Of a stretch of 64,000 nt of DNA, positions 1 through 8,368 are shown piece by piece. This DNA is from an uncultured Acetatifactor sp. (lineage in GTDB: Bacteria; Bacillota; Clostridia; Lachnospirales; Lachnospiraceae): contig CAJUIA010000002.1 in assembly GCA_910586485.1 (NCBI GenBank), forward strand, positions 1 to 64,000. The letters run 5' to 3'. Made by a program: the position numbers and the translations under genes. Within the stretch, counting starts at the first letter, position 1; each line of letters opens with the position of its first letter. The notes beneath the pieces were generated by a model. It saw only the letters and a program-made list of their open reading frames with translations. It was not told where the DNA came from and made no database searches.

Positions 1-50
1 AGTATGGCATAAAACTTTCAATTAGTTAAGGCGCAGGGTTTGACGTTTAC

Positions 51-70
51 TCTACTTTTGCAACAGCCCC
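51..70. repeat. IS-end-like 20-mer, left copy
   Basis: The 20 bases here are the exact reverse complement of 4329-4348 and contain the core TTTTGCAACAGCCCC. GGGGCTGTTGCAAAA-type termini are common on insertion sequences in Firmicutes, so this is probably the outer end of an element lying to the left of the window. No transposase is visible in the 50 bases available, so the element family is an inference. Confidence 0.45.
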
Positions 71-71
71 T

Positions 72-138
72 TATTTATATAAGCACACAAATAGGAGTAG
101 ACGCTGAATCTACTCCTATTTGTGTGCTTATATAAATA
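72..138. repeat. Perfect 30-bp inverted repeat
   Basis: Arms at 72-101 and 109-138 are perfectly complementary around a 7-base loop, directly after the IS-end-like 20-mer. There is no clean T-run on either side, so it is not an obvious intrinsic terminator. It may be a transposon scar, a fold-back element or an assembly artefact. Confidence 0.6.
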
Positions 139-314
139 GTATTAGAAGAGGGTGGTAGGAATACTAAATGTAATTACTATGGTTTAACCAATATAAATAA
201 AATTACCGTTAGTAGCAGAGCAGTAAAAACAGCTGTTTCCAAGGTTTGATTCTATACATAAAAAGGACTACGGTATTTTGCCGCAATCCCTTTTTGAATC
301 TGCATCATCATAAA

Positions 315-1202
315 CTATTCTATATAATACATTATTTTATCTACATCAAGGGCTATTTCTGGTTGTAGACTTTTTTCATATTCAAGATAAGATGTTGCAG
401 ATTTAATATAAGTGTTTGTCTTTCCTGTTATTTGACTTAATCCCCAAAATGGATCTTCAAATTCTGGTGTAATTCCAAAGCAAGAAGTATCATCTATTGT
501 TCCACCAAAACTATTTGTTCCAGAATATTTTATCAATACCCAATAAAAATTCATTTTTTCAGTGTCGTCTTTAACTGTAACACTTTGCAGTTGAAAATCA
601 GCCTTGCTTTTCATTGCCGAACGCAAATTACTACATGCTTCCACTGCCGCTTTTTCTAAATCGTTCATTTCCATTGCTGCTTGAATTTTTGTAATATTTA
701 TCAATGCTTTAGTTGATGAATTCATAGAACCATATTCTGTAAAATATTCTAATATATTGGAAAATGATGTCTGCTCATCTACATCTTGAATCTTCTTATT
801 AAATTCATTTAAAGCATCAATATCAACGCCATCATATTTTTTTATCTTTTCATAGCCTACGACCAAGTCAGTTGCTGAGTCAGGTAATTCACTATATTTT
901 TTCACAATACTATTGTACTCTTCAGTCGTTAATATTTTATCTGAAAAAGCACTCTCAATATCATTGGAAATTAATAAGGTCCAATATTTTTCATAATCAT
1001 CGTAATTTTTTATTTTTGCTCTCTCATCATCGCTTAATTCTTTATAACTTGTCATTACTGGTTCAAATAATTCCCATGAAACATCTGAAATCTCTAATAA
1101 TTCTGATATTTGCTTATCAAATTTTGATGATGGACTTTGGCCACATCCAGTTAATGCCATACATAATAAAACGCCCATACTCCACACTATTAATTTCTTC
1201 AT
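315..1202 (-). CDS. Predicted lipoprotein of unknown function
   Basis: The protein has about 295 residues. It begins MKKLIVWSMG, has a short hydrophobic signal segment and the lipobox LTGC, so it should be lipid-anchored on the outer face of the membrane. The remainder is mostly helical and charged and I do not recognise a family. The start at 1202 is chosen because GGGAGG lies about 8 bases upstream; a longer reading from 1253 would bury the signal peptide. It stands alone in an AT-rich block between IS-end-like repeats and is probably horizontally acquired. No partner gene indicates its role. Confidence 0.75.
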   Translation of the reverse strand: MKKLIVWSMGVLLCMALTGCGQSPSSKFDKQISELLEISDVSWELFEPVMTSYKELSDDERAKIKNYDDYEKYWTLLISNDIESAFSDKILTTEEYNSIVKKYSELPDSATDLVVGYEKIKKYDGVDIDALNEFNKKIQDVDEQTSFSNILEYFTEYGSMNSSTKALINITKIQAAMEMNDLEKAAVEACSNLRSAMKSKADFQLQSVTVKDDTEKMNFYWVLIKYSGTNSFGGTIDDTSCFGITPEFEDPFWGLSQITGKTNTYIKSATSYLEYEKSLQPEIALDVDKIMYYIE

Positions 1203-1417
1203 ACTAACAGTCCTCCCATAACCAGTAATTCGATCATTATATTCATCTACCATTATATATCATAAAACTATATAATTCTATCCGAAACATTTGTTCTAAA
1301 TCTGATTGCAATGTTTTGACTATTGCCTACACGCTTTTAGAAAATATGTTCTGACTACCATAATATGATAATATGTGATAAAATACTCCCATAATAGTTT
1401 AAATAAAGGAATCGCTA

Positions 1418-1855
1418 ATGGATAATAGCTACATGTCTATAAACCTCACACCAAATTTTGAAGCTAAAGTTCAACAATTTACGGAATTAATGCAAACACC
1501 AGAAATGATTAATTATACGGCAAATAAAGCAGAAGAGCCGGTATTTGGAGATTTATCAGAACCACTTGCTGATGCCATTTAGAAATCCTAATAAGAAATA
1601 GAGTTCTTACAAGAAAAACAAATAGAACAGTATAAAGTCACTCACAAAAAATTGCATCAACATTTAGAAGAGGCGCAATTGCAATTAAATGATAAAATGG
1701 CTTATTAGAACCTTTATATAAAAGAACTTAATGCTGATCTACAAATGAAATCGTTAAAACATGAATAGGCTGAAAATAAATTATCGTCTAAGGATTGGAA
1801 AACTGCATTAATAGCTGGCGTAATAAGTTTATTTACAGGGCTTGTTTGTGCTTGA
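1418..1855 (+). pseudogene. Decayed coiled-coil/membrane protein with five in-frame stops
   Basis: Starting from ATG at 1418, with AAAGGAA upstream, one frame gives a protein-like product of about 145 codons. It is interrupted by TAG at 1580, TAA at 1589 and 1592, and TAG at 1706 and 1766. No frameshift is needed. The text between stops is coherent: a Gln/Glu-rich helical region and a C-terminal hydrophobic segment (ALIAGVISLFTGLVCA). Every stop is one C-to-T change away from a Gln codon and sits in Gln-rich context. Simple decay is the likeliest reading; stop-codon reassignment is a remote alternative. The family is not recognised. Confidence 0.55.
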
Positions 1856-2170
1856 GTGTGAACTATAATGTAGTGATTAACCAATGCCAAAAATAACCTG
1901 CCCAAAATACTAGTGCATACATAAAACAAATGAAAATATAATTTTTAATTATTTTTTTAGTTGTTTTTATATTTACTATTCTACATTTAAAGTCGTAATA
2001 TTGTTTTTTATTCAATCACAGATTAAGTTGCGTTTGCTTTAAAATTGCTTTTTGACTATTATCTATCTTAGAATGAGACATGTGCCTTAAGAGTTTTTTG
2101 ATAATGACTTTTTCAATTTCACATGATTTTTTAAATGACATATATAATCATTTTTATGAGGATATAAAAT
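1856..2170. other. AT-rich gap with no recognised gene
   Basis: About 315 bases of AT-rich sequence separate the decayed ORF and the next gene. I see no coding frame, tRNA or convincing hairpin. The only feature is GAGGATATAAAAT immediately before the ATG at 2171. Confidence 0.5.
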
Positions 2171-3295
2171 ATGGATAATCATAATACTATAGATATAAAA
2201 GAAAAAATTAAAAATATTGATTTTAAATGGTATATAACTACTATTATAGCAATTGTGACATTATTTATAGCTATAACAAACAAGGCGTTAATTAGGGATT
2301 GGTTTGGATATATAAGTATTGATTTTATAAAAATTATTCCATACCAATGGGCAGGTACGTGTATTGAAAATAAAGAAAATTTTATAGAAATGATTGATTT
2401 CTATTATAATAATACGAATATACATAATAAAGCATGTGGTGTTCGTACATACTTTAAAAACGAAAAAGCTTCTACATATAGACTTTCTGATATGTATATA
2501 GATATTGAAGAGATAGAATTTATAGATAATAATGATATTGATATATCAGCTATCGTTGTTGATAATTGTGTGTATATATATGCCATAAATCAAGGTGGTG
2601 AAGATGTATATAACATTAAGGTCGCGCTTAGCGCAGAACACTATGATGACTCTGGTAATAAAATTAATCTTTATACCAATATGTATTTTGATTTTATTAA
2701 TTGCGCTTCTTCGTGTGATATAGACTGTATATATGGAGGGGAAATAACACAATTATTTTCATTTTATATTAATGATGAAGGAATGAAATTACTACAGCAA
2801 AATACTTGGCTGACCTTAAATGCAAATATAGTTTCAAACGATATTTCTGAAGATGTGTTTTTGGGATTTCTGATATATGAAGAATACGATAAAAAAGTAA
2901 TAATTTCTAAAAGTGAGGGCAACGATAGCATTCCACCAACTTTTTTTTCCTTTATAGATGTAAATAAAGGTGTAGGTAAATATAAAATTCCAATGCAGAC
3001 AAATCCAAGTATAGAAAATGATTTTAATGTTGGAATAGATGTCATAATAGTACCGAATCAATCATGTAATATAAAATTTTCACTTGTTTATAAAATAGGG
3101 AAAGATATAATTAAAACAGAAATAATTTCTACAAAAATATTTGTTCCATTCTATAAAGACGATCATGGATATTATGATTCATTACTTATATATTGTGTAA
3201 ACAATAATATTAAAGATTACAAAAGAGGTACACAACCATATGTTGAATATAATTTAAACTACGATATTTACTCAATATTAGAAGAAATAGAATAA
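2171..3295 (+). CDS. Orphan single-pass membrane protein
   Basis: This 374-residue protein has an N-terminal charged stretch and one strong hydrophobic segment at about residues 20-38 (YITTIIAIVTLFIAI). The following roughly 330 residues look beta-rich, with many aromatic residues and few Lys/Arg clusters. That pattern suits a single-pass anchor with a large folded domain; which side it faces cannot be fixed from sequence. GAGG precedes the start by about 9 bases. Codon use is strongly A/T biased, as in the rest of this block. I recognise no domain and no neighbour suggests a function. Confidence 0.7.
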   Translation: MDNHNTIDIKEKIKNIDFKWYITTIIAIVTLFIAITNKALIRDWFGYISIDFIKIIPYQWAGTCIENKENFIEMIDFYYNNTNIHNKACGVRTYFKNEKASTYRLSDMYIDIEEIEFIDNNDIDISAIVVDNCVYIYAINQGGEDVYNIKVALSAEHYDDSGNKINLYTNMYFDFINCASSCDIDCIYGGEITQLFSFYINDEGMKLLQQNTWLTLNANIVSNDISEDVFLGFLIYEEYDKKVIISKSEGNDSIPPTFFSFIDVNKGVGKYKIPMQTNPSIENDFNVGIDVIIVPNQSCNIKFSLVYKIGKDIIKTEIISTKIFVPFYKDDHGYYDSLLIYCVNNNIKDYKRGTQPYVEYNLNYDIYSILEEIE

Positions 3296-3304
3296 TGAAG
3301 TTAT

Positions 3305-3457
3305 ATGCAAATATTTTTAATAGAGCAGGCCGATGTTCATTTTTATTCTCTTAACAGAAGAGAACATACTAATGATGATCGTTTTACCAAATCTACTAAT
3401 TAATATAGAATTATTGGACAAGTTGTTAAAGTTATCAAGCCTGATGAGCATGAATAA
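3305..3457 (+). pseudogene. Short decayed ORF, phage-repressor-tail-like
   Basis: The frame from ATG 3305 runs 50 codons with a single in-frame TAA at 3401, again one C-to-T change from CAA. The C-terminal text YRIIGQVVKVIK loosely resembles the end of LexA/S24-type repressors, but this is a weak resemblance. The upstream part of such a protein is missing. It overlaps the 3' end of a minus-strand ORF at 3435. Confidence 0.35.
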
Positions 3458-3683
3458 TTTCATCCTTTGCTTCATCTGGAAGGTTCTCTGATGAATTATA
3501 AAATTTAACTTGGTATGTATACTGACCTTCCTGATCTAAACAATATGGGAAACCCATAATGATATTATAAATTATTTTGATGTCTTTCAAAGCAGAATGT
3601 TTTTCTGCAATAAGTAAAACGAGAACTTTATCAGAAATAGTTGTGTAGTTGTTAAATTCTCCAATGGTCATTTGTGTAATCAT
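3435..3683 (-). CDS. Small hypothetical protein
   Basis: An 82-residue ORF with plausible composition and an acidic, hydrophilic C-terminus. No purine-rich ribosome site precedes the ATG at 3683 or the next ATG, because the AGGAGG nearby reads on the opposite strand for the gene at 3707. It overlaps the decayed plus-strand ORF at its 3' end. No family is recognised; it could be spurious or a degraded gene. Confidence 0.35.
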   Translation of the reverse strand: MITQMTIGEFNNYTTISDKVLVLLIAEKHSALKDIKIIYNIIMGFPYCLDQEGQYTYQVKFYNSSENLPDEAKDEIIHAHQA

Positions 3684-3706
3684 ATCACTTTCAGGAGGTA
3701 TTTGTT

Positions 3707-4135
3707 ATGAAATTAGATAAAGATTGTGTTAGGCTGGTTCTAATTTATATCGAAGAACATTGTGTATATAAAATTGATAAATTTGGTGATAAAAGAATGC
3801 ATAAAGTAAACTTACATGAATTAAAAACTTCAGAAGAACTGCTTAATATGCAAGAAGATGATATAAAATATACAATTGTAAAACTATTAGAAGGTGACTA
3901 TATTAAAGGAGATTTAATTCCAAAAAATAGTGGAGTTAATTTTGAAATCGTAAGAATTTCTCAACTTACTCTACGAGGTCATGATTTATTAGATAACATT
4001 AAACCTGAACCAGTTTGGAATAAAACAAAGAATATATTACAAAGAATAGGAGATTTTTCGCTTAGTATTATGTCACAAGTCGCTGGTGAAACAATGGCTG
4101 CTTATACAAAATCAATGATGGGGTTAAATGGGTAA
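3707..4135 (+). CDS. DUF2513-like protein
   Basis: The protein has 142 residues and starts MKLDKDCVRLVLIYIEE, followed by a region with the pattern YTIVKLLEGDYI, then a strand and linker and an amphipathic tail. This matches the layout I know for DUF2513, a small winged-helix-like family found in prophages and integrative elements. A strong AGGAGGT lies 8 bases before the ATG. Its exact role is unknown. Its presence supports a mobile origin for the block between the IS-end-like repeats. Confidence 0.65.
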   Translation: MKLDKDCVRLVLIYIEEHCVYKIDKFGDKRMHKVNLHELKTSEELLNMQEDDIKYTIVKLLEGDYIKGDLIPKNSGVNFEIVRISQLTLRGHDLLDNIKPEPVWNKTKNILQRIGDFSLSIMSQVAGETMAAYTKSMMGLNG

Positions 4136-4176
4136 CAACAATGATTTAATCGTGTTTACAGTTTTCGTTTGGTATT

Positions 4177-4309
4177 TTACAATTGCTAAGCAATCCTGAT
4201 ATTATAAAGCTGATGGAGGTATATAGCCAGCCAGAATTCCAACAGTTGCAAAAAAACATTTATCAATCCAGAATTTCAGGCTACAATACAAGTCGCAGCA
4301 CTATTTTGA
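4177..4309 (+). pseudogene. Frameshifted gene remnant
   Basis: One frame gives LLSNPDIIKLMEVYSQPEF and then breaks at an A-run near 4250; another frame continues FINPEFQATIQVAALF and stops at 4307-4309. The two halves share the theme 'NP..., PEFQ' and look like one helical protein split by a small indel. No start codon or family is visible. Confidence 0.35.
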
Positions 4310-4328
4310 TAAAAAAGACTGACACAAA

Positions 4329-4375
4329 GGGGCTGTTGCAAAAGTAGATTACTCATCTATTTTTGCAACAGCTCC
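4329..4375. repeat. IS-end-like hairpin footprint
   Basis: GGGGCTGTTGCAAAAGTAGA at 4329-4348 is followed after 7 bases by a nearly complementary copy at 4356-4375. The left arm is an exact inverted copy of 51-70. It looks like two terminal repeats joined without a body, as in a deletion footprint or very short MITE. It could also act as a terminator for the gene ending at 4413, although the T-run is weak. Confidence 0.5.
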
Positions 4376-4412
4376 ACAAGTATTTTATACCTATTGGACG
4401 CTCCTTATAAAA

Positions 4413-4805
4413 TCAATTTTTTTCCAGAATGGATAAAATACATTTTTTCATGGCTTCGTAGCTTTCCGGCGTAATATCATGCTCCATCCTGCAGGCGTCG
4501 GCAGCTGCCACCTTGGGATCTACCCCTAAATGAATCAGCCAATCCGCCAGCAGTGTATGACGCTCATAAACGCTTTCCGCAATTTTCCTTCCCGCCTCTG
4601 TCAGACTTATAAAGCCATCTTCAGAAACCGTAACATACTCACGGTTTTTGAGGTTTTTCATGGCCACGCTTACACTGGGTTTTGAAAAACTCATTTCGTT
4701 AGCCACATCAATGGAGCGCACGGCGGAAAAACGTCTGCTTAAAATAAGTATCGTCTCCAGATAATCCTCCAGGGATTCCTCCGATCTGTGTTGGATATAA
4801 CTCAT
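4413..4805 (-). CDS. DtxR/MntR-family metal-dependent regulator
   Basis: This 130-residue protein has an N-terminal winged helix (about residues 8-65, with SIDVANEMSFSKPSVSVAMKN as recognition region) and a metal-binding dimerisation helix bearing H83, E107 and H109-type residues (ERHTLLADWL; CRMEHDI). It lacks the C-terminal SH3-like domain of long DtxR members, so it is the short MntR-like form. Such proteins repress metal uptake genes when loaded with Fe or Mn. AGGAG lies 11 bases before the start. An operator-like site overlaps its own promoter. No metal transporter is adjacent. Confidence 0.85.
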   Translation of the reverse strand: MSYIQHRSEESLEDYLETILILSRRFSAVRSIDVANEMSFSKPSVSVAMKNLKNREYVTVSEDGFISLTEAGRKIAESVYERHTLLADWLIHLGVDPKVAAADACRMEHDITPESYEAMKKCILSILEKN

Positions 4806-4838
4806 TTAGAAGCTTGCTCCTTTCCCGGTCCGTAAAAT

Positions 4839-4879
4839 CTTTGTAAGCCTATCCTAACACGTTCGAAAAAAGTTTTCAA
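4839..4879 (-). promoter_or_regulatory. Promoter with overlapping DtxR-box-like operator
   Basis: On the minus strand TTGAAA (4874-4879) and TAGGAT (4851-4856) are separated by 17 bases, a good sigma-A promoter. The sequence TTAGGATAGGCTTACAAAG (4839-4857) covers the -10 and matches the DtxR consensus at about 13 of 19 positions. This suggests that the regulator controls its own transcription. Confidence 0.5.
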
Positions 4880-4907
4880 GCTCTGCGTGCCTTTGTGCCG
4901 CTTTACA

Positions 4908-7256
4908 TTACTCCGCCAGATACATTTTCAATCCGTCCTCTATCCTTTGAATAGCTGCCTCCAAAGATTCCGTACCGTTCAGATAACCTCCCAGGCTTTC
5001 AATCAGTACCTCCCGTATCTTCGTATCCTCCTTCACAGGTGTATCCAGCGTTTTGCATATATCTATCAGCCGCTTTGCTACCTCTTTGGAATAAGGCTTG
5101 CTTTCAAACTCCAGATAACTGCCGTCGTCTGCCATGATCGCGGCCACGGCAGCCATATTCGAACGGTCCTTATCCGCCTGGTTCTGCAATGCCCGGCTGT
5201 TCACCGGAAATCCCCGATAGGTTTCCGAATTCTGTACCTGCTCGGACAGGGCAAACTGCAGAAAGTCCCTGGCAGTATCCACATACTTGCTCTTGGCGCA
5301 GATTCCCGTCTGTAAGGATGGGATAAAGCTGTTCTCAAAAACCGTAAAATCTCCTTTAATGTAATCCACAATGGACATGGGGAACATACAGTCATTAAAT
5401 CCTGCTGCCTCGTTAAGAGCCAGCTTTGCCTTTGAGGACAGATCCCACATTCCGTAACTGATTTCATCCTCCTGCCGCTTATCAATCATGCCGCTGTTGT
5501 CTGCCACGGCTTTCAGATACCCCAGGTACCTTCCCAGAGCTTCCTGATCAAGCGCTTTATTCTTCACGATCTTATTGCAAAAATAAGTGTAGAATAAATC
5601 CACCAGTTCCTCCACTGTCTGATTGCCCATATAGCTGTAATCCGCTTGGGATAAAAATCCGGCCAGCGCTTCCAGCGAGCTCATATTTTCCGGCGTAATA
5701 TCCCTGCCCATGGCCAGGGTAAAGCTAAACTGCAGCGGCACCACATACTGGCTGCCGTCCTCACCCACGTATGCCCCCGTGATATTGGAAAGCAGTTCTC
5801 CGCTTTCCTCCAGCGGCTTCAGCACATCGTTCAGATCCTCCAGCAGCCCTCTCTGGGCATAGGAATCTATATTTAAATGATCCATTACCAAAATATCCGG
5901 GGCATCCTCCCCCATCAGCATGGTGTTCAGCTTTTTATAAACCGTATCATAATCCGGCGTACCGTAAAAATATTGAGGATATTCGTTTTCTATTTCAATC
6001 ACCACCTCCGGATGGGCCCTGTGATACATGGTTGCCGCCTGCTTCAGCAGGGAGCTTTCATAAACCGTATACAGCTTTAAAACTTTCGTAACCTCCGACA
6101 CCGCATCGGGATCATACTCATAAAAATTAAGCTTCTGTTCACCGTTAGCCTGGAACAACCCGTAAATGCCGCCATTCTCCATAGCGGCCAGGCTCAGGCA
6201 ATAGCAGTCCGGCATGGAAAAATCCGTGTCCATTCCGGCAATCAGCTGCTCCCATTCCTCTTCCGCTCCGGTTCCGGCAAGCTTAAAAATGCCCTCCTCG
6301 CTGCCGGCAATCAATGTACCGTCCTTTAAGGCGTCAAAAGCAAGACTTCCAGATCCGCCGAAGACCATCACGTCACTGTCCGAATTCCCTGCGGGAAAGG
6401 GATAGGTCTGAACATCCTTCTTGCTTCCGCCCTTCCTTTTTTCAATCTGCCCCGCCGAAGAATCGCAAAGATATACGCTTTCGCCTTTCGCGGTTACGTT
6501 TCCTTCGTAATAATTGCCAGTAAACGGCTCGCTTTCCAGTACAGCGCCGTCCTCGCCTGAAAGCGTATCCAAGGAGTTATAAGAGACCGTCAGCAAATTA
6601 CCGTTGTCCAGTGCCGCCAGCCCTTGAATCATTTCATAACTGCCCCACTGTTCATCCGGAACGGTCCACTTCTCCGGAGTTATTTCCACTGCACCATCAG
6701 CTGTGCCCTTCCACAAATGCCCCATAAAAGAAGCATCTTCTCCAGCGGAGGTCCCTTCTCCGGCAGAGATCCCCTCTCCGGCGGAGGTCCCTTCTCCGGC
6801 GGAGATCTCTTCTCCGTGGGAGGCTTCCCCTCCTTCCGCATATCCTGCGTAAAGATACTGCGCATCACCCGGCCCCTGGATCAGCTTTGCTTCCACCCAA
6901 TCCACGCCGGGCAGCTCCATGGAGGCCAGCCAGTCCTGGGTCACTTCCCTGAAAGCGCCATCCTCATATACCCATTCCTGCAGGTGGATTTTTCCGTCCT
7001 GATCCTTCATCACCAAAAAATGCAGCGTGTTTTCCACCGCATACATCTGCGCCACAGCCCCGCCTGCCAGGTCCGCCGGCAGCTCCACCGTTTTCTCTAC
7101 GTATCTGCCCTTTGCCTGGCCTGATGAAACACTGTTTCCCTGACCGGGCTGACTGGCCTCTTCTCCGTCCCCCTTTCCGCAGCCTCCCAGCACGTTCATG
7201 CACAGGCTTACTGCCAGCAGAGCCGCCAGCAGCTTACCGCCTTTTGTCTTTTTCAT
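4908..7256 (-). CDS. Large extracellular solute-binding lipoprotein
   Basis: This 782-residue protein has a lipoprotein signal ending in LGGC. Residues about 30-390 form a beta-rich sensor-like region, and residues about 395-780 resemble a family 1 sugar-binding protein (KLYTVYESSLLKQAAT, APDILVMD). At about residues 150-176 there is an in-frame six-residue repeat (SAGEG type; DNA 6738-6815), a probable flexible linker able to change length by slippage. No ABC permease or ATPase is adjacent, so it may serve a remote transporter or act as a surface sensor. The double architecture is nearly twice the usual length for the family. Confidence 0.75.
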   Translation of the reverse strand: MKKTKGGKLLAALLAVSLCMNVLGGCGKGDGEEASQPGQGNSVSSGQAKGRYVEKTVELPADLAGGAVAQMYAVENTLHFLVMKDQDGKIHLQEWVYEDGAFREVTQDWLASMELPGVDWVEAKLIQGPGDAQYLYAGYAEGGEASHGEEISAGEGTSAGEGISAGEGTSAGEDASFMGHLWKGTADGAVEITPEKWTVPDEQWGSYEMIQGLAALDNGNLLTVSYNSLDTLSGEDGAVLESEPFTGNYYEGNVTAKGESVYLCDSSAGQIEKRKGGSKKDVQTYPFPAGNSDSDVMVFGGSGSLAFDALKDGTLIAGSEEGIFKLAGTGAEEEWEQLIAGMDTDFSMPDCYCLSLAAMENGGIYGLFQANGEQKLNFYEYDPDAVSEVTKVLKLYTVYESSLLKQAATMYHRAHPEVVIEIENEYPQYFYGTPDYDTVYKKLNTMLMGEDAPDILVMDHLNIDSYAQRGLLEDLNDVLKPLEESGELLSNITGAYVGEDGSQYVVPLQFSFTLAMGRDITPENMSSLEALAGFLSQADYSYMGNQTVEELVDLFYTYFCNKIVKNKALDQEALGRYLGYLKAVADNSGMIDKRQEDEISYGMWDLSSKAKLALNEAAGFNDCMFPMSIVDYIKGDFTVFENSFIPSLQTGICAKSKYVDTARDFLQFALSEQVQNSETYRGFPVNSRALQNQADKDRSNMAAVAAIMADDGSYLEFESKPYSKEVAKRLIDICKTLDTPVKEDTKIREVLIESLGGYLNGTESLEAAIQRIEDGLKMYLAE

Positions 7257-7336
7257 TTTCCGTCACTCCTTTACTGATTTGTTTTACCTTTTACAGAGTA
7301 ACAGGAAAATGTCAAGTACCTGTGTCCGACATGTGC

Positions 7337-7498
7337 CTAAGTTGTAAAATCAGTATAATACAGGATTTCCTTATTCAGGGACCTGGCAAATTCTATTTCC
7401 TGTCTGGTGCTTTCGCCAATATAATCATCTATATTGACCACCATTATGGCATCGGAAAGCCGGATCCTCTCCCTGTGCATGGCACCGAACACGGTTCC
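7337..7498 (-). pseudogene. 3' remnant of a nucleoside deoxyribosyltransferase-like gene
   Basis: In a frame different from the overlapping antitoxin, the minus strand encodes about 53 residues ending at a stop at 7337. The text contains RIRLSDAIMVVNIDDYIGES and EIEFARSLNKEILYYTD, which resembles the C-terminal half of the nucleoside 2-deoxyribosyltransferase-like family. The N-terminal half is absent and replaced by the antitoxin gene, so this is a deletion-fusion junction near 7498. Confidence 0.5.
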
Positions 7499-7656
7499 TT
7501 CTGAAGCAGTTCCATAATTCTTTCCGCTCCTTTTTTTGTATCTGCAATAATTTCCTCAGGTGTCATTTTAATATGACGCAGAGAATTATATTCCCTAATT
7601 TTACGTATGTCCTCAACATCAAATTTTTTGCTCACAATTGGTTCAGTCATCATCAT
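7444..7656 (-). CDS. Putative antitoxin partner of PIN toxin
   Basis: A small charged protein of about 70 residues, with text VEDIRKIREYNSLRHIKMTPEEIIADT of the kind found in short partners encoded after PIN proteins in Firmicutes. It overlaps the PIN gene by about 14 bases. AAGGAG precedes a run of ATG codons; 7656 gives the best spacing. The final 16 or so residues (after MELLQK) coincide with the junction to a deoxyribosyltransferase remnant and are probably not ancestral. The truncated or altered C-terminus may affect toxin neutralisation. Confidence 0.55.
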   Translation of the reverse strand: MMMTEPIVSKKFDVEDIRKIREYNSLRHIKMTPEEIIADTKKGAERIMELLQKEPCSVPCTGRGSGFPMP

Positions 7657-8134
7657 GCTCATCATCTCCTTCTAATAATGCTGATGGCGGATATATCAGC
7701 AAATCTTTATATCCTTCCATCGTTGTTATGATTTTCACACCCTTTACTGTCTTTACATTGACAATATGCTTAAAGTTCCAAGAAATTATTACATCACAAC
7801 CTGCAAGAATTGCCGCTGCAATATGCTGGCAATCATCAAAACTCTTTTCACGCAGGACTCCAAAATCAATGAACTTTCCTGCCAACTCCACAATATCCTT
7901 ATCCGTTTCAATCACATGATACGTTATCTGTTTCAAATAATCCAAAAGCACGCTCAGTTTTTCCTCTGTGCATCGGTCTATCTCTCTTAAAACAATATCA
8001 GATATATATACCTCGTACACTCCCTGCCGAAACAGTTTCCATAATGCAAGCGTATCCTGCATTCGATCAAAAGCATCCTCTTGATACAGATAACTAACCA
8101 CCGAAGTGTCCAAATACACTTTCAACTTCTTCAT
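7643..8134 (-). CDS. PIN-domain ribonuclease, probable toxin
   Basis: The protein has 163 residues and is a complete PIN domain: an N-terminal YLDTSVVSYL with the first acidic residue, a central E (VLREID), then SFDDCQHIAAAI and CDVIISWNFKHI carrying the other acidic residues of the metal site. PIN toxins cleave RNA in the cytoplasm. The toxin is encoded upstream of its presumed antitoxin, the reverse of the usual VapBC order. The two overlap, which suggests coupled translation. Confidence 0.8.
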   Translation of the reverse strand: MKKLKVYLDTSVVSYLYQEDAFDRMQDTLALWKLFRQGVYEVYISDIVLREIDRCTEEKLSVLLDYLKQITYHVIETDKDIVELAGKFIDFGVLREKSFDDCQHIAAAILAGCDVIISWNFKHIVNVKTVKGVKIITTMEGYKDLLIYPPSALLEGDDEHDDD

Positions 8135-8368
8135 TAAATCACTCCTTCTGATTATATTATATGCAATGGTTGATTATTGGGCAAGCATATTTTATCTGAA
8201 TTTTCTGTCAAATCAAGCTTTTTCCAAAAATGGTGCCGCATCTATGCAGCAAGCGCCTTTTTCTCCGTAAAATTATTGAATTTACAGGCTTCCTGGGATA
8301 TTTTAAAATATTTCCATAATACCTTACGGTGTTAATGTTTCTTGGCCTGAACAGTCCATATGCTATGT

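Noticed and set aside
1714..1929. 71-residue minus-strand ORF
   Set aside because: It overlaps the plus-strand decayed frame, which shows better protein-like text and a ribosome site.
4908..7256. Opposite-strand ORFs of 60-166 codons within large genes
   Set aside because: They follow the codon pattern of the real minus-strand genes and lack ribosome sites or recognisable domains.
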